From positions 496,001 through 560,000 of the forward strand of contig NZ_CP171363.1 in NCBI RefSeq assembly GCF_046523945.1: DNA of 64,000 nucleotides. Direction: 5' to 3'. Source of the stretch: Faucicola mancuniensis. GTDB lineage: Bacteria > Pseudomonadota > Gammaproteobacteria > Pseudomonadales > Moraxellaceae. Of the stretch, positions 18,182 through 27,115 are shown one piece after another; position 1 is the stretch's first letter, and every line of letters begins with the position of its first letter. The notes beneath the pieces were generated by a model that saw only the letters and a program-made list of their open reading frames with translations, ran no database searches and was not told the origin of the DNA. Both the position numbers and the translations under genes were made by a program.

Positions 18182-18323
18182 GGTTTTTCTCGGTTTTTAT
18201 TTTTTTATAATTTGGTTAAAATTTTTATGGGATTGGAATTTTATTTGACAAGTGTTGGATAAATTTTTAAACTAACTTAAGTTAGCTAAGTTTATGTTTA
18301 AGTCGTTTAAAAAGGATAAAATT

Positions 18324-18569
18324 ATGTCATATATCACGCTAGATAGCAATATTCCTGTGGTGAATATGCACGAAGCCAAAATGCATTTATCGGCAATTGT
18401 TGATGAAGTCAAACGTTATGGCAAGCCACAAGTACAAGTAATGCCGATTGAGCAACAAGTGAGTAAACGTCAAATGGGAACTTTGAAAAATCAAATCAAA
18501 ATCCCTGATGATTTTGATAACGTACTCAACGATAAAATTGAAAAAATGTTTGCAGGGGATATGATTTGA
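18324..18569 (+). CDS. Phd/YefM-type antitoxin of a vapBC pair
   Basis: An 81-residue protein with the Phd/YefM start pattern (VVNMHEAKMHLSAIVDEVKRYGKPQVQVM), which binds DNA at the N-terminus and neutralises the toxin at the C-terminus. ATG 18324 is chosen because AAGGATAAAATT lies directly before it; a frame from 18294 lacks this. Its TGA overlaps a TTG start of the adjacent PIN toxin (TTGA), an arrangement that implies translational coupling. The partner toxin is broken by a stop, so this antitoxin is probably an orphan. Confidence 0.82.
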   Translation: MSYITLDSNIPVVNMHEAKMHLSAIVDEVKRYGKPQVQVMPIEQQVSKRQMGTLKNQIKIPDDFDNVLNDKIEKMFAGDMI

Positions 18570-18979
18570 CTGCTTTATCAACCCATTTTTTGTTAGATAC
18601 GCATATTTTGTGGTGGTTTTTGAAAGGTAATACTGACAATATTTTGCCAACAAATGTTAAAATATTACTTGACGAAAATAATCAACTTTATTTTAGTATA
18701 GCAAGCATTTGAGAAATGTCTATCAAATACAATCTTGGTAAGCCAAATTTTGACTACGACCCACAACAAATCGCTGATGAATTAATCCGTTTGGAATTTC
18801 GTATGTTGGATACTAAACTAGGATATACGCTTGCGGTCAAAAATATGGAACGCATTCACAACGACCCATTTGACCGCCTACTTTTGGTACAAGCCGAACG
18901 AGAAAAACTGCAATTTTTCACAGCGGACAATTTGATTTTGCAATATAATAAACCGTTTGTCATTGATGTGCGTGTTTAA
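18566..18979 (+). pseudogene. VapC-like PIN toxin interrupted by a nonsense codon
   Basis: From TTG 18566 the frame reads LTALSTHFLLDTHILWWFL (first PIN Asp) to YFSIASI. A TGA at 18710-18712 interrupts it, and it then continues in the same frame as EMSIKYNLGKPNFDY...HNDPFDRLLLVQA...FFTADNLI. PIN toxins usually have SxWE at this place, so the TGA replaces a conserved TGG Trp codon just before the catalytic Glu. All four PIN acidic residues are otherwise present, so this is a recent one-base inactivation. Restart at ATG 18716 would lose the first Asp and Glu. Confidence 0.85.
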
Positions 18980-19027
18980 TTTTTCTCAAATTTTAACAAC
19001 AATTTTACATTTTAACAGGAAAAAGCG

Positions 19028-20326
19028 ATGCGAATTTTAAATAGCCAAAACCCAACTTTTGACCAAGAACTAACCGATTTACTCGCCTTTGAAACGGTAA
19101 ATGACCCACAATTGTTAGCAACGGTGGATAAAATTATCGCTGACGTACGTCAAGGTGGCGATGAAGTGATTTTGCAATTGACCCAAAAATTTGACAATCA
19201 CCCTGCCGAAACCTTTGCTGAGTTACAAATTAGCCAAGTTGAGCTAAAACAAGCCTTTGATAATTTGGATAATACGGTCAAATCTGCGTTGGAATTATCT
19301 GCCAAACGTATCCAAAATTTTCACCAAAAACAAGTGCAAGACAGTTGGATGTTTACTGATGAATTGGGCAATACTTTGGGACAAAAAGTAACGCCACTTG
19401 ATAAAGTCGGCATTTATGTGCCGGGGGGATTGGCAAGCTATCCGTCTAGCGTACTGATGAATGCCATTCCTGCAAAAGTCGCAGGCGTGGGTGAGATTGT
19501 CATGGTTGTTCCTGCACCAAATGGCGAATTAAATCCGCTTGTTTTGGCGGCAACCTATTTGGCAGGCGTGGATAAAGTGTTTACCATTGGTGGGGCTCAA
19601 GCGGTGGCGGGCTTGGCATACGGTACGGCAAGCATTCCGCAAGTGGATAAAATCACAGGGCCGGGCAACAAATATGTGGCGGCGGCAAAACGTGCGGTGT
19701 TTGGGCAAGTCGGTATTGATATGATAGCAGGCCCATCTGAAGTGTTGGTTTATGCCGAAGGCGTGGCGGAAGATAGAGCGGATTGGCTTGCGATGGATTT
19801 ATTATCGCAAGCGGAGCATGACATGGTGGCACAGGCGATTTTTGTTACCACGAGCGAACAATTGTTAAAAGATGTGGAAAACGAAATTAATAACGCCTTA
19901 GCAATTTTGCCAAAAGCGGAGATTGCCAAAACGTCTATTGCCAATCGTGGGGCATTGATTTTGGTAAAAGACCGTGCCGAAGGCGTTCAAGTAATTAATC
20001 GAATTGCTCCAGAGCATTTGGAATTGTCAGTCAATGACCCTGAGAATATGGCACAAGATATTCGCCATGCAGGGGCGATTTTTATGGGGCGATTTACCCC
20101 TGAAGCGATTGGCGATTATTGTGTTGGCCCAAACCACGTTTTGCCAACATCAGGTACGGCTCGGTTTAGCTCACCGCTTGGTGTGTATGATTTTCAAAAG
20201 AAATCGTCTATCATTTATTGCACTGAACAAGGCAGTCAAAGCCTTGCCAAAACAGCGGATATTTTGGCAATGGAAGAAAATTTAGAAGCCCATGCTCGGT
20301 CGGCTCGTTATCGTATTAATCAGTAA
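19028..20326 (+). CDS. hisD: Histidinol dehydrogenase
   Basis: A 432-residue zinc enzyme that oxidises histidinol to histidine in two NAD-dependent steps. Motifs: DKVGIYVPGGLASYPSSVLMNAIPA, the signature GPGNKYVAAAKRAVFGQVGIDMIAGPSE, DLLSQAEHD, RIAPEHLEL and GDYCVGPNHVLPTSGTARF. AACAGGAAAAAGCG precedes the ATG. No other his genes are adjacent, so the pathway genes are scattered. A strong terminator follows. Confidence 0.98.
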   Translation: MRILNSQNPTFDQELTDLLAFETVNDPQLLATVDKIIADVRQGGDEVILQLTQKFDNHPAETFAELQISQVELKQAFDNLDNTVKSALELSAKRIQNFHQKQVQDSWMFTDELGNTLGQKVTPLDKVGIYVPGGLASYPSSVLMNAIPAKVAGVGEIVMVVPAPNGELNPLVLAATYLAGVDKVFTIGGAQAVAGLAYGTASIPQVDKITGPGNKYVAAAKRAVFGQVGIDMIAGPSEVLVYAEGVAEDRADWLAMDLLSQAEHDMVAQAIFVTTSEQLLKDVENEINNALAILPKAEIAKTSIANRGALILVKDRAEGVQVINRIAPEHLELSVNDPENMAQDIRHAGAIFMGRFTPEAIGDYCVGPNHVLPTSGTARFSSPLGVYDFQKKSSIIYCTEQGSQSLAKTADILAMEENLEAHARSARYRINQ

Positions 20327-20362
20327 TTTTTAACTATTTATTTAATAATTTTTAATAAAAAT

Positions 20363-20406
20363 ACAAAATCCCACAAAAAAATGATTGATTTTTTTGTGGG
20401 ATTTGT
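20363..20406 (+). terminator. Terminator of hisD
   Basis: AAAATCCCACAAAAAAA and TTTTTTTGTGGGATTT arms with a short ATGATTGA-type loop. Confidence 0.85.
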
Positions 20407-20470
20407 TATTGTAGTGGGGCATAATTTATTTTTTAAGCTTTTTTACTAAAACTTACCACAAAAACCCCTT

Positions 20471-22027
20471 ATGATAGAACTTTTAACCGACCCATCTGCA
20501 TGGTTAGGACTTGCCACATTAGTCGTACTTGAAATTGTTTTGGGTATTGACAACCTTGTTTTTATTGCCATTTTAGCCAACAAATTACCACCAGAACAAC
20601 GTGCCAAAGCCCGAAATTTAGGGCTTGGGCTTGCGCTTGTCATGCGGCTAATTTTGTTATCCATGATGTCATGGCTCATCACCTTAACCGATCCTGTCTT
20701 CAGCTACGGTAGTTTTGGCTTGTCGGTGCGAGATATTATTTTGATTGTCGGCGGTGTCTTCTTGCTGTTTAAAGCCACGCACGAACTGCACGGACGACTA
20801 GAAGGCAAGCCTGAACGTACAGGCGAAAGCCAAATTCACGCAGGTTTTATGGCGGTGGTCGCTCAAATTGTGATTTTGGACGCAGTATTCTCATTTGATG
20901 CCGTCATTACCGCAGTCGGTATGATAAAACATCTTGAAATCATGATGGCGGCGGTAATTATCGCTATGGGTGTGATGGTTTTAGCAGCAAAATCTTTAAC
21001 CGATTTTGTCGGCAAACACCCAACAGTGGTGATTTTGTGCTTAAGTTTCCTATTAATGATTGGTTTTAGCTTAATTGTTGAAGGATTAGGCTTTCATATT
21101 CCAAAAGGTTATCTATATGCGGCGATTGGTTTTTCAATTCTTATTGAAGCGTTTAACCAATTTGCCCAACGCAACCGCACCAAATACGAAAATCAAATCC
21201 CAATTCGTGATAGAACTGCCGATGCGATTTTAAAATTGATGGGTGGCAAAACCCAACAAGAAAACACCATTACTCCAGAAAATAACGCCGAATCCTTTGA
21301 CCTTGATAGTATGCCATTCGCCCAAGAAGAACGCTATATGATTAGCGGTGTGCTTGCGTTAAACGAGCGTGATGTGCATACGATTATGACACCACGCACC
21401 GAAATTTCTTGGGTGAATATCAGTGCCAGTCGAGAAGAAATCCGCAATCAGCTGCTAGACACACCACACAGCCTATTTCCTGTGTGCAAAGACAGCATTG
21501 ATAAAGTAGTTGGCGTGGTGCGTGCCAAAGATATTTTGGACTTGTTAAACCGTGATGTTGCCGATTTGGAACAAGCAATTAAGCCATTATTGGCAAAACA
21601 GCAACCTGTGTTTGTTTCTGAAACGATTGATAACTTAAAGTTATTAAATATGTTAAAAAATGCCAAAGGCAACCTAGCAATGGTAATTGATGAATATGGA
21701 CAAGTTACAGGTTTGGTAACACCGCTTGACGTGCTAGAAGCGATTGCAGGCGAGTTCCCAGACGAAGACGAAACCCCAGAAATCATCAAACAAGATGATT
21801 ATTGGCTGGTAGAAGGTACGGCAAGTTTGCACCAGTTACGCCTTGAGCTTGATGAGCCTGATTTGCTGATTGACGCTGACCAATTTACCATTGGTGGCTA
21901 TATGATTTCGCAGTTTTCCGATTTGCCAGAAATCAATCAAACGCTTGAAATTGAAGGGTTTTTGTTTACCATTTTGGAAACATCGCAATCTCGTATTTTA
22001 AAATTAAAAGTGGAAAAAATCGCCTAA
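20471..22027 (+). CDS. TerC-domain membrane protein with CBS and CorC/HlyC domains
   Basis: A 518-residue protein. The N-terminal TerC domain (about 1-235, seven helices) carries the paired acidic motifs VVLEIVLGIDNLVFIAIL and ILDAVFSFDAVITAVGM. Two CBS domains follow (about 300-420, MTPRTEISWVNI; VIDEYGQVTGLVTPLDVLEAI), then a CorC/HlyC transporter-associated domain (about 430-515). TerC proteins have been tied to manganese efflux and metalation of secreted enzymes, and CBS domains usually sense nucleotides. The product resembles E. coli YoaE/YegH. The ribosome-binding site is weak. Confidence 0.9.
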   Translation: MIELLTDPSAWLGLATLVVLEIVLGIDNLVFIAILANKLPPEQRAKARNLGLGLALVMRLILLSMMSWLITLTDPVFSYGSFGLSVRDIILIVGGVFLLFKATHELHGRLEGKPERTGESQIHAGFMAVVAQIVILDAVFSFDAVITAVGMIKHLEIMMAAVIIAMGVMVLAAKSLTDFVGKHPTVVILCLSFLLMIGFSLIVEGLGFHIPKGYLYAAIGFSILIEAFNQFAQRNRTKYENQIPIRDRTADAILKLMGGKTQQENTITPENNAESFDLDSMPFAQEERYMISGVLALNERDVHTIMTPRTEISWVNISASREEIRNQLLDTPHSLFPVCKDSIDKVVGVVRAKDILDLLNRDVADLEQAIKPLLAKQQPVFVSETIDNLKLLNMLKNAKGNLAMVIDEYGQVTGLVTPLDVLEAIAGEFPDEDETPEIIKQDDYWLVEGTASLHQLRLELDEPDLLIDADQFTIGGYMISQFSDLPEINQTLEIEGFLFTILETSQSRILKLKVEKIA

Positions 22028-22145
22028 TTTTGGAATTTCTCAAAATTTTGGCAATAACGGCAGGTATTAAGAGTTATGGTGGTTTTTAATTGCGAAATTC
22101 ATCAGTGACATTTTCCCAGCTGTCATAATTTTCTTGTTGGTTCAT

Positions 22146-22190
22146 AAAAAAAGGGCGTAAAAATTTACTTTTATACACCCTTTTTTTGCT
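22146..22190 (-). terminator. Terminator of proS
   Basis: AAAAAAAGGGCGTA and TACACCCTTTTTTT arms (one mismatch) lie 29 bp past the proS stop on the reverse strand. Confidence 0.7.
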
Positions 22191-22218
22191 AAATTTTAAC
22201 TGTCATTTTTAACAAAAA

Positions 22219-23964
22219 TCACACCCCAATTTTTGCCAAAACTTCGTCTAATTTTAACATTTGTTTTTCACCATCTTGACGATTGACATATTCATAAGTA
22301 ACTTCGCCATTTTCATCAATATTCTTTTCTGAAATCACGATACGGTGCGGAATACCGACCAATTCCAAATCAGCAAACTTCACGCCTGCACGCTCATCAC
22401 GGTCGTCAATTAACGCATCAACGCCTTTGGTTTTTAAATCTGCGTACAACTGTTCGGCAAGTTGCATGACTTTATCATTTTCAGCGTCTTTCATTTTGCC
22501 TTTAATCATCGGCACAATCGCCACAGTAAACGGTGCAATGCTTTCGCCTGTGCTACTTGTTTTCCAAATAATGCCGTTGTCATCGTGATTTTGCTCAATC
22601 GCCGCCGCCACAATACGAGTAACGCCAATGCCGTAACAGCCCATCATGGTAATCACAGGTTTGCCTTGCTCGCCCATCACCGCACAGTTTAGGGCTTTGG
22701 CGTATTTGTCGCCTAATTGGAAAATATGACCGACTTCAATACCACGTTTAATTTGCAGTTTGCCTTGTCCGTCTGGGCTTGGGTCGCCTTCCACCACGTT
22801 GCGAATGTCGGCAACTTGGGTAATTTGGGCATCACGTTCCCAGTTTACGCCTGTGGTGTGAAAATCTGGCTTGTTTGCACCGCTAACAAAATCCGCCAAA
22901 ATTGCCGCACTTTTATCCACAATTACAGGAATGTTCAAATCAAACACGCCAATATAACCTTTGTACAAACCTGCGTTTTTCATGGCTTCTTCGCTTGCCA
23001 TCGTTAAAGGTGCTTTGACTTGTGGTAATTTTTCGGCTTTGACTTCGTTTAAAGTATGGTCGCCACGCAATACTAACGCAACTAAAGTCGGATTGCCATT
23101 TTCATCATCAACACCTTCTACAATCAAGGTTTTCACTGTTTGTGAAAGTGGCAGGTCCAAATGTTCGGCAACTTGTTCACACGTTGGCATATTTGGCGTG
23201 CTTACGTCTGTTTTTTCTTGGCTTGGCGTTGCTCGTTCACCAACGGCAACCGCTTCGGCAAGTTCAATATTTGCCGCATAATCAGACGTATCCGAAAATA
23301 CGATGTCATCTTCACCGCTATTAGCAAGCACTTGAAACTCATGCGATGCAAAACCACCGATTGAGCCTGTATCCGCTTGCACCGCACGAAAATCTAAGCC
23401 TAAACGAGTAAAGATATTGGTGTAGGCACGATACATATCGTCATAGGTTTTTTGTAAAGACGGCTGGTCGATGTGGAACGAATAGGCATCTTTCATGATA
23501 AATTCACGAGAACGCATCACGCCAAAACGTGGGCGGATTTCATCACGGAATTTGGTTTGCACTTGATAATAACTAACAGGCAATTGTTTATAACTTTTTA
23601 ACAAATTGCGAGCAATGTCAGTAATCACTTCTTCATGCGTAGGTCCAAGCACAAAATCACGGTCATGGCGGTCTTTAATACGCAATAATTCTGGACCGTA
23701 CGCTTCCCAACGTCCCGACTCTTGCCACAGCTCCGCCGATTGCACCACAGGCATCAGCAACTCTTGACAGTTAATGGCATTCATTTCTTCACGAATGATT
23801 TTTTCTACTTTTTGCAAAGTTTTTAAACCCATTGGCAACCATGAATACAATCCTGACGCAGACTTGCGGATTAAGCCTGCTCTTAGCATAAGTTTGGCGG
23901 AAATCACGTCCGCATCGCTTGGAACTTCTTTTAATGTGGCAAATGTAAATTGACTGGCTCGCAT
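22219..23964 (-). CDS. proS: Prolyl-tRNA synthetase (bacterial type)
   Basis: A 581-residue class II synthetase. The N-terminal catalytic core holds motif 2 in FRDEIRPRFGVMRSREFIMKDAYSFH. A YbaK-like editing domain, which clears Ala-tRNAPro, is inserted at about residues 225-400. Motif 3 is in CYGIGVTRIVAAAIEQNHDDNGIIW, and an anticodon-binding domain is at the C-terminus. The start MRASQFTFATLKEVP matches the family. Normal length. Confidence 0.97.
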   Translation of the reverse strand: MRASQFTFATLKEVPSDADVISAKLMLRAGLIRKSASGLYSWLPMGLKTLQKVEKIIREEMNAINCQELLMPVVQSAELWQESGRWEAYGPELLRIKDRHDRDFVLGPTHEEVITDIARNLLKSYKQLPVSYYQVQTKFRDEIRPRFGVMRSREFIMKDAYSFHIDQPSLQKTYDDMYRAYTNIFTRLGLDFRAVQADTGSIGGFASHEFQVLANSGEDDIVFSDTSDYAANIELAEAVAVGERATPSQEKTDVSTPNMPTCEQVAEHLDLPLSQTVKTLIVEGVDDENGNPTLVALVLRGDHTLNEVKAEKLPQVKAPLTMASEEAMKNAGLYKGYIGVFDLNIPVIVDKSAAILADFVSGANKPDFHTTGVNWERDAQITQVADIRNVVEGDPSPDGQGKLQIKRGIEVGHIFQLGDKYAKALNCAVMGEQGKPVITMMGCYGIGVTRIVAAAIEQNHDDNGIIWKTSSTGESIAPFTVAIVPMIKGKMKDAENDKVMQLAEQLYADLKTKGVDALIDDRDERAGVKFADLELVGIPHRIVISEKNIDENGEVTYEYVNRQDGEKQMLKLDEVLAKIGV

Positions 23965-24161
23965 AATGCACCTTTTTTGTGAAAAATTTGGTAAAAATTA
24001 AAAAAATAATCGGTTATTGTACCGTTTTGCATGATTTTTGACAATCAAACTTTTAGCAAACACAAGATATATAATCACAACAGTTTTTTACAAAAATCAT
24101 CATTAAAAAAGTTTAAAATAAAACCATAAAAATCAAATAAAGTTAAACAATAGGAATATTT

Positions 24162-24857
24162 ATGAACGATACGCCAACAACAGAAACGCAAAAACCGCCC
24201 ACTGTCGCCAAAAATCAAAAATTTTATTTTTGGCTGTCGGTTTTTTTCTTTGCCATTATCAGTGCGATGGTTATCGGTTTTATCACTTATCAAAAAAATA
24301 ATAAACCCAAAATTGATGTTTTAACCACCGATGGCGTGATTAGTAAAATTCAAACTTTAAACCGTTTGCAAACCGTTGTTTATAATGTAGATACGGTGAT
24401 TACCGCCCAAAAAGCGGGCAATTGGTACGCCCTTTGGCAAGACGAACAAAAAGGCTTGTTTGTCGCTCATGGGCGAGTGCAAGCAGGGATTGATTTAAAC
24501 CAACTCAAACCTGAAAATGTGCAAGTATCGCCCATCACTGACGAGATGGCAAAAGGCGATGCCCCTGTTCAACAAAATGTAACCATTACCCTACCCCCAG
24601 CCCAAGTGTTTGAAACCTATCTGGACGACATTGAAATCTACGATATCCAAACAGGCGTGTTTGGCATGGTGGACATTGACCCAAAGATTTTTAGCCAAGC
24701 CCAAACTTCAGGCAAACAGCAAGTTTTGGTAACTGCTTGCAAGTCTGATATGCTCAAACTTGCGACCGACAACGCCCAAAAACAAATCACCAGTTTGTTT
24801 GCGTTGGCAAATGCGAATGTAACCGTCAAAGTTACACCACCAAAAAACTGTGTTTAA
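24162..24857 (+). CDS. DUF4230 family membrane-anchored protein
   Basis: A 231-residue protein with a short polar N-terminus, one membrane helix at about 24-45 (FYFWLSVFFFAIISAMVIGFIT) and a periplasmic DUF4230-like domain. That domain starts with SKIQTLNRLQTVVYNVDTVITAQK and includes the VQAGIDLNQLKPENV and ITLPPAQVFETYLDDIEIYDIQTGVF strands. The function of DUF4230 is not known; the fold is compared with stomatin/band-7-like beta modules only by inference. The stop codon lies within a 28-bp tandem duplication. Confidence 0.75.
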   Translation: MNDTPTTETQKPPTVAKNQKFYFWLSVFFFAIISAMVIGFITYQKNNKPKIDVLTTDGVISKIQTLNRLQTVVYNVDTVITAQKAGNWYALWQDEQKGLFVAHGRVQAGIDLNQLKPENVQVSPITDEMAKGDAPVQQNVTITLPPAQVFETYLDDIEIYDIQTGVFGMVDIDPKIFSQAQTSGKQQVLVTACKSDMLKLATDNAQKQITSLFALANANVTVKVTPPKNCV

Positions 24858-24902
24858 CAAATATTGCCAACGATACTGTGTTTAACAAATATTGCCAACG
24901 AT
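24847..24902 (+). repeat. 28-bp perfect tandem duplication over a stop codon
   Basis: A 28-bp unit beginning ACTGTGTTTAACAAATATTG occurs twice in direct tandem (24847-24874 and 24875-24902). The first copy encodes the last residues and TAA of the DUF4230 gene; the second is downstream. Confidence 0.95.
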
Positions 24903-25105
24903 TTTGTATATCGTTAAAAAAAACAAAACGCAATACAAGGATTGTTAATCTATTTTATCCTGATTGATTTTGGTATGAAAGGTTATTTTTTGGTGGTTTT
25001 CAACCTGTTTAATTTGTGTAAATATTGTTAAAATTTATTGCTTAAAAACTGGCTATAAATTTTGGTAATGTTTTTTGCAATATTTTATCCTGAAAGGAAA
25101 ATTCC

Positions 25106-26305
25106 ATGAATAACGATAACACCAAAAAAGTTTTGCGAATTGCTTTGGTGGCGGTGCGTCCTGCCGACCAAGTCATGCTAAAAGGCTACTTACGTCTGCT
25201 CATGCGATTAGAAGCCGACCTTGAATGGGTCTCTGCCAATCATGAAGCTGTTGACCTGTTTATGATTAACAGCGAATTTCAACAAGCCGACAGCGTACAA
25301 CACCTTATCTCTGCCAAGCCTGATGCGGCTGTGCTTTATATCACACGCACCGATGCAGAAAATGGCTATTTGACAGGCAGTCTATTAACCTTACCGATGA
25401 AAGATTTAGATCCGTTAAACCGTTGGTTATACGCCAATTTAAAATTTTTATCAGGGCAAACGCCAGCCAAAACCCAACAAAACGACATAGCACCACAAAA
25501 ACGCCAATCACTAGATGAGCTTATCGCCAGTCGTCAAAATCAACCTAACAGCAACCCAACACAAAACACAGCACAACTAGCAAACACAGCGACCACCGCC
25601 ACAACGGCTTTTGATAAAAGCATTGCAATTGCCTTTGCCAAAATCTTAAATCGCTTATACAAAAAAGAAGACAATTTGTTCAGTTTGAATGATAAAAATG
25701 GCACATTGTTGGCATATATTCAGCCCAAACAACAACGTATTTGGCAAATTCAACCAAAATTTACCGCTTCAGAATGGACATTAAACGTTGCCAATCCGAC
25801 CGATTTGAACCCTGCCCAATCGCAAGATTTGGTGCAATTTTTTTGGCAATTTGGCTTAAAAAATGCCAAACATTATCAACCATTTATCAACGCCACCAAC
25901 CAATATCACATCAAAAGTTGGGTAAAACCTGAAAATAACAGCCAACGCCACAACGCCTTAAAGGTGCAATGCGTCCTTGAACCACGCCCTGTTAACCTAG
26001 CAGAAGTGATTCAATTAAGCGGTGTAGATGCAAAAGTTGCTACCGTGATGGTGATTGCCTTGATTTTATCAGGGGTGATGGACAACAGTGTGTATGATAG
26101 CCTAGAAAAAACTGTCGCAGAGTTTCACAAAGATATGCCAGCACCTGAGACAGTTGCACCTGTGCAAACCGCTCATATGCCGACCAATCAGACAACCGCA
26201 AGTTTGCAACAAGAAATCAAAGCAGAACTACCACAACAAGCCAAAGAAGAAAATAGTGGCATGAAAGGATTTTTGTCACGCTTAAGAAGCAAGCTGGGTA
26301 TTTAG
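25106..26305 (+). CDS. Unknown 399-residue protein linked to a GTPase/roadblock pair
   Basis: No family is recognised with certainty. The N-terminal 115 residues (VLRIALVAVRPADQVMLKGYLRLLMRL...DAAVLYITRTD) have the alternating beta/alpha pattern of a receiver-like domain but lack a clear phospho-Asp. A Gln/Asn/Thr-rich linker spans about 120-170. A globular part at about 170-335 carries WTLNVANP and LKVQCVLEPRPVNLAEVIQLSGVDAKVATVMVIALIL. The tail is polar and ends GMKGFLSRLRSKLGI, a possible amphipathic helix. It is followed by a small GTPase and a roadblock protein, suggesting a shared pathway. Its TAG stop is formed at the edge of a MITE; the stop before insertion would have been TAA. Confidence 0.6.
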   Translation: MNNDNTKKVLRIALVAVRPADQVMLKGYLRLLMRLEADLEWVSANHEAVDLFMINSEFQQADSVQHLISAKPDAAVLYITRTDAENGYLTGSLLTLPMKDLDPLNRWLYANLKFLSGQTPAKTQQNDIAPQKRQSLDELIASRQNQPNSNPTQNTAQLANTATTATTAFDKSIAIAFAKILNRLYKKEDNLFSLNDKNGTLLAYIQPKQQRIWQIQPKFTASEWTLNVANPTDLNPAQSQDLVQFFWQFGLKNAKHYQPFINATNQYHIKSWVKPENNSQRHNALKVQCVLEPRPVNLAEVIQLSGVDAKVATVMVIALILSGVMDNSVYDSLEKTVAEFHKDMPAPETVAPVQTAHMPTNQTTASLQQEIKAELPQQAKEENSGMKGFLSRLRSKLGI

Positions 26306-26399
26306 AACCTGTATTCATAACATTACACAGTAAAACTTCACAAGTTTAAAAATAAATATTTATTTGCTTTTGCATGAAAAACGTTGTGAATACAGGTTC
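26305..26399. mobile_element. 95-bp MITE with TTA target duplication
   Basis: The ends GAACCTGTATTCATAAC (left) and the reverse complement of GTTGTGAATACAGGTTC (right) form near-perfect 17-bp inverted repeats with one mismatch. TTA flanks both sides (26302-26304 and 26400-26402). The 95-bp interior has no coding capacity. A TNA-type 3-bp duplication is typical of IS5-group elements, which may mobilise it. It is inserted exactly at the stop codon of the upstream gene. Confidence 0.85.
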
Positions 26400-26551
26400 T
26401 TAATCTCTATTTATAAGAATTTTAAATAAATTGCTATCAATGTTTATCATAAATATAGAACAAAATTTATTTTTAGTGTATGATAGTAATAATTTTTACG
26501 TTTGATTTTATCATTTTGCAAAAAATCAACTCATATTTGTAAGGCTAAATT

Positions 26552-27079
26552 ATGCAACGCTTAAAAATCGTTTTTAGTGGACCGATGGGAGCTGGTAAAA
26601 CTCAAGCTATCTCTAGCTTGTCTGATATTCCTGTGGTATCTACAGAGGTAAAAAACACCGATTTACAAACCAATGCCAAAGCATTAACCACCGTTGGTAT
26701 GGATTACGGTGAGTTGACCCTTGAAGGTGGTATGAGTATCGGACTGTACGGCACACCGGGTCAAGAACGTTTTAACTTTATCTGGTCTATTTTATCACAA
26801 GGTGCTTTGGGTGTGATTATCCTAATTGACCATTCTGCGAGCGACCCGATTGCTGATTTGGCAAATTACCTTGAAACCTTTGCAAAAATCTATGATGGAC
26901 GTATCGTGATTGGTGTCAGCCAAGTGGACAAAAAACCAGAATTGGATTTTGGGATTTACCGTGATTGGTTAAGCAAAAATGACAAAAATCTTCCCATTTT
27001 CCCAGTTGATATGCGAAAACGTAAAGATGTGTTGTTATTGGTTGATACCATTATTTCTTCATTAGAGCTTAGCAGTTAA
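26552..27079 (+). CDS. Small Ras-like GTPase (MglA/COG2229 type)
   Basis: A 175-residue GTPase. G1 is FSGPMGAGKT, the switch I Thr is in ALTTVGMDYGEL, switch II is YGTPGQERF with the catalytic Gln kept but Gly in place of the DxxG Asp, and G4 is GVSQVDKK in place of NKxD. Bacterial GTPases of this class act as polarity or type IV pilus switches (MglA) or have unknown roles, and are controlled by roadblock proteins. AAGG precedes the ATG, and a TATGAT box about 70 bp upstream could be its own promoter. The roadblock gene follows 36 bp downstream. Confidence 0.88.
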   Translation: MQRLKIVFSGPMGAGKTQAISSLSDIPVVSTEVKNTDLQTNAKALTTVGMDYGELTLEGGMSIGLYGTPGQERFNFIWSILSQGALGVIILIDHSASDPIADLANYLETFAKIYDGRIVIGVSQVDKKPELDFGIYRDWLSKNDKNLPIFPVDMRKRKDVLLLVDTIISSLELSS

Positions 27080-27115
27080 TACAATTTTTAGAAAACCTTA
27101 ACTTCGGATAACAAT

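Noticed and set aside
18566..18979. TGA read as tryptophan (genetic code change), suggested by the vapC and phoX remnants
   Set aside because: Intact genes in the window use TGG for Trp and end in TGA (for example birA, ampD and both vapB genes), so recoding is excluded.
22086..22145. A 19-codon reverse-strand frame (MNQQENYDSWENVTDEFRN) between the TerC-CBS gene and proS
   Set aside because: It has a start and stop but no ribosome-binding site, lies beyond the proS terminator and matches no family known to me; too short to support.
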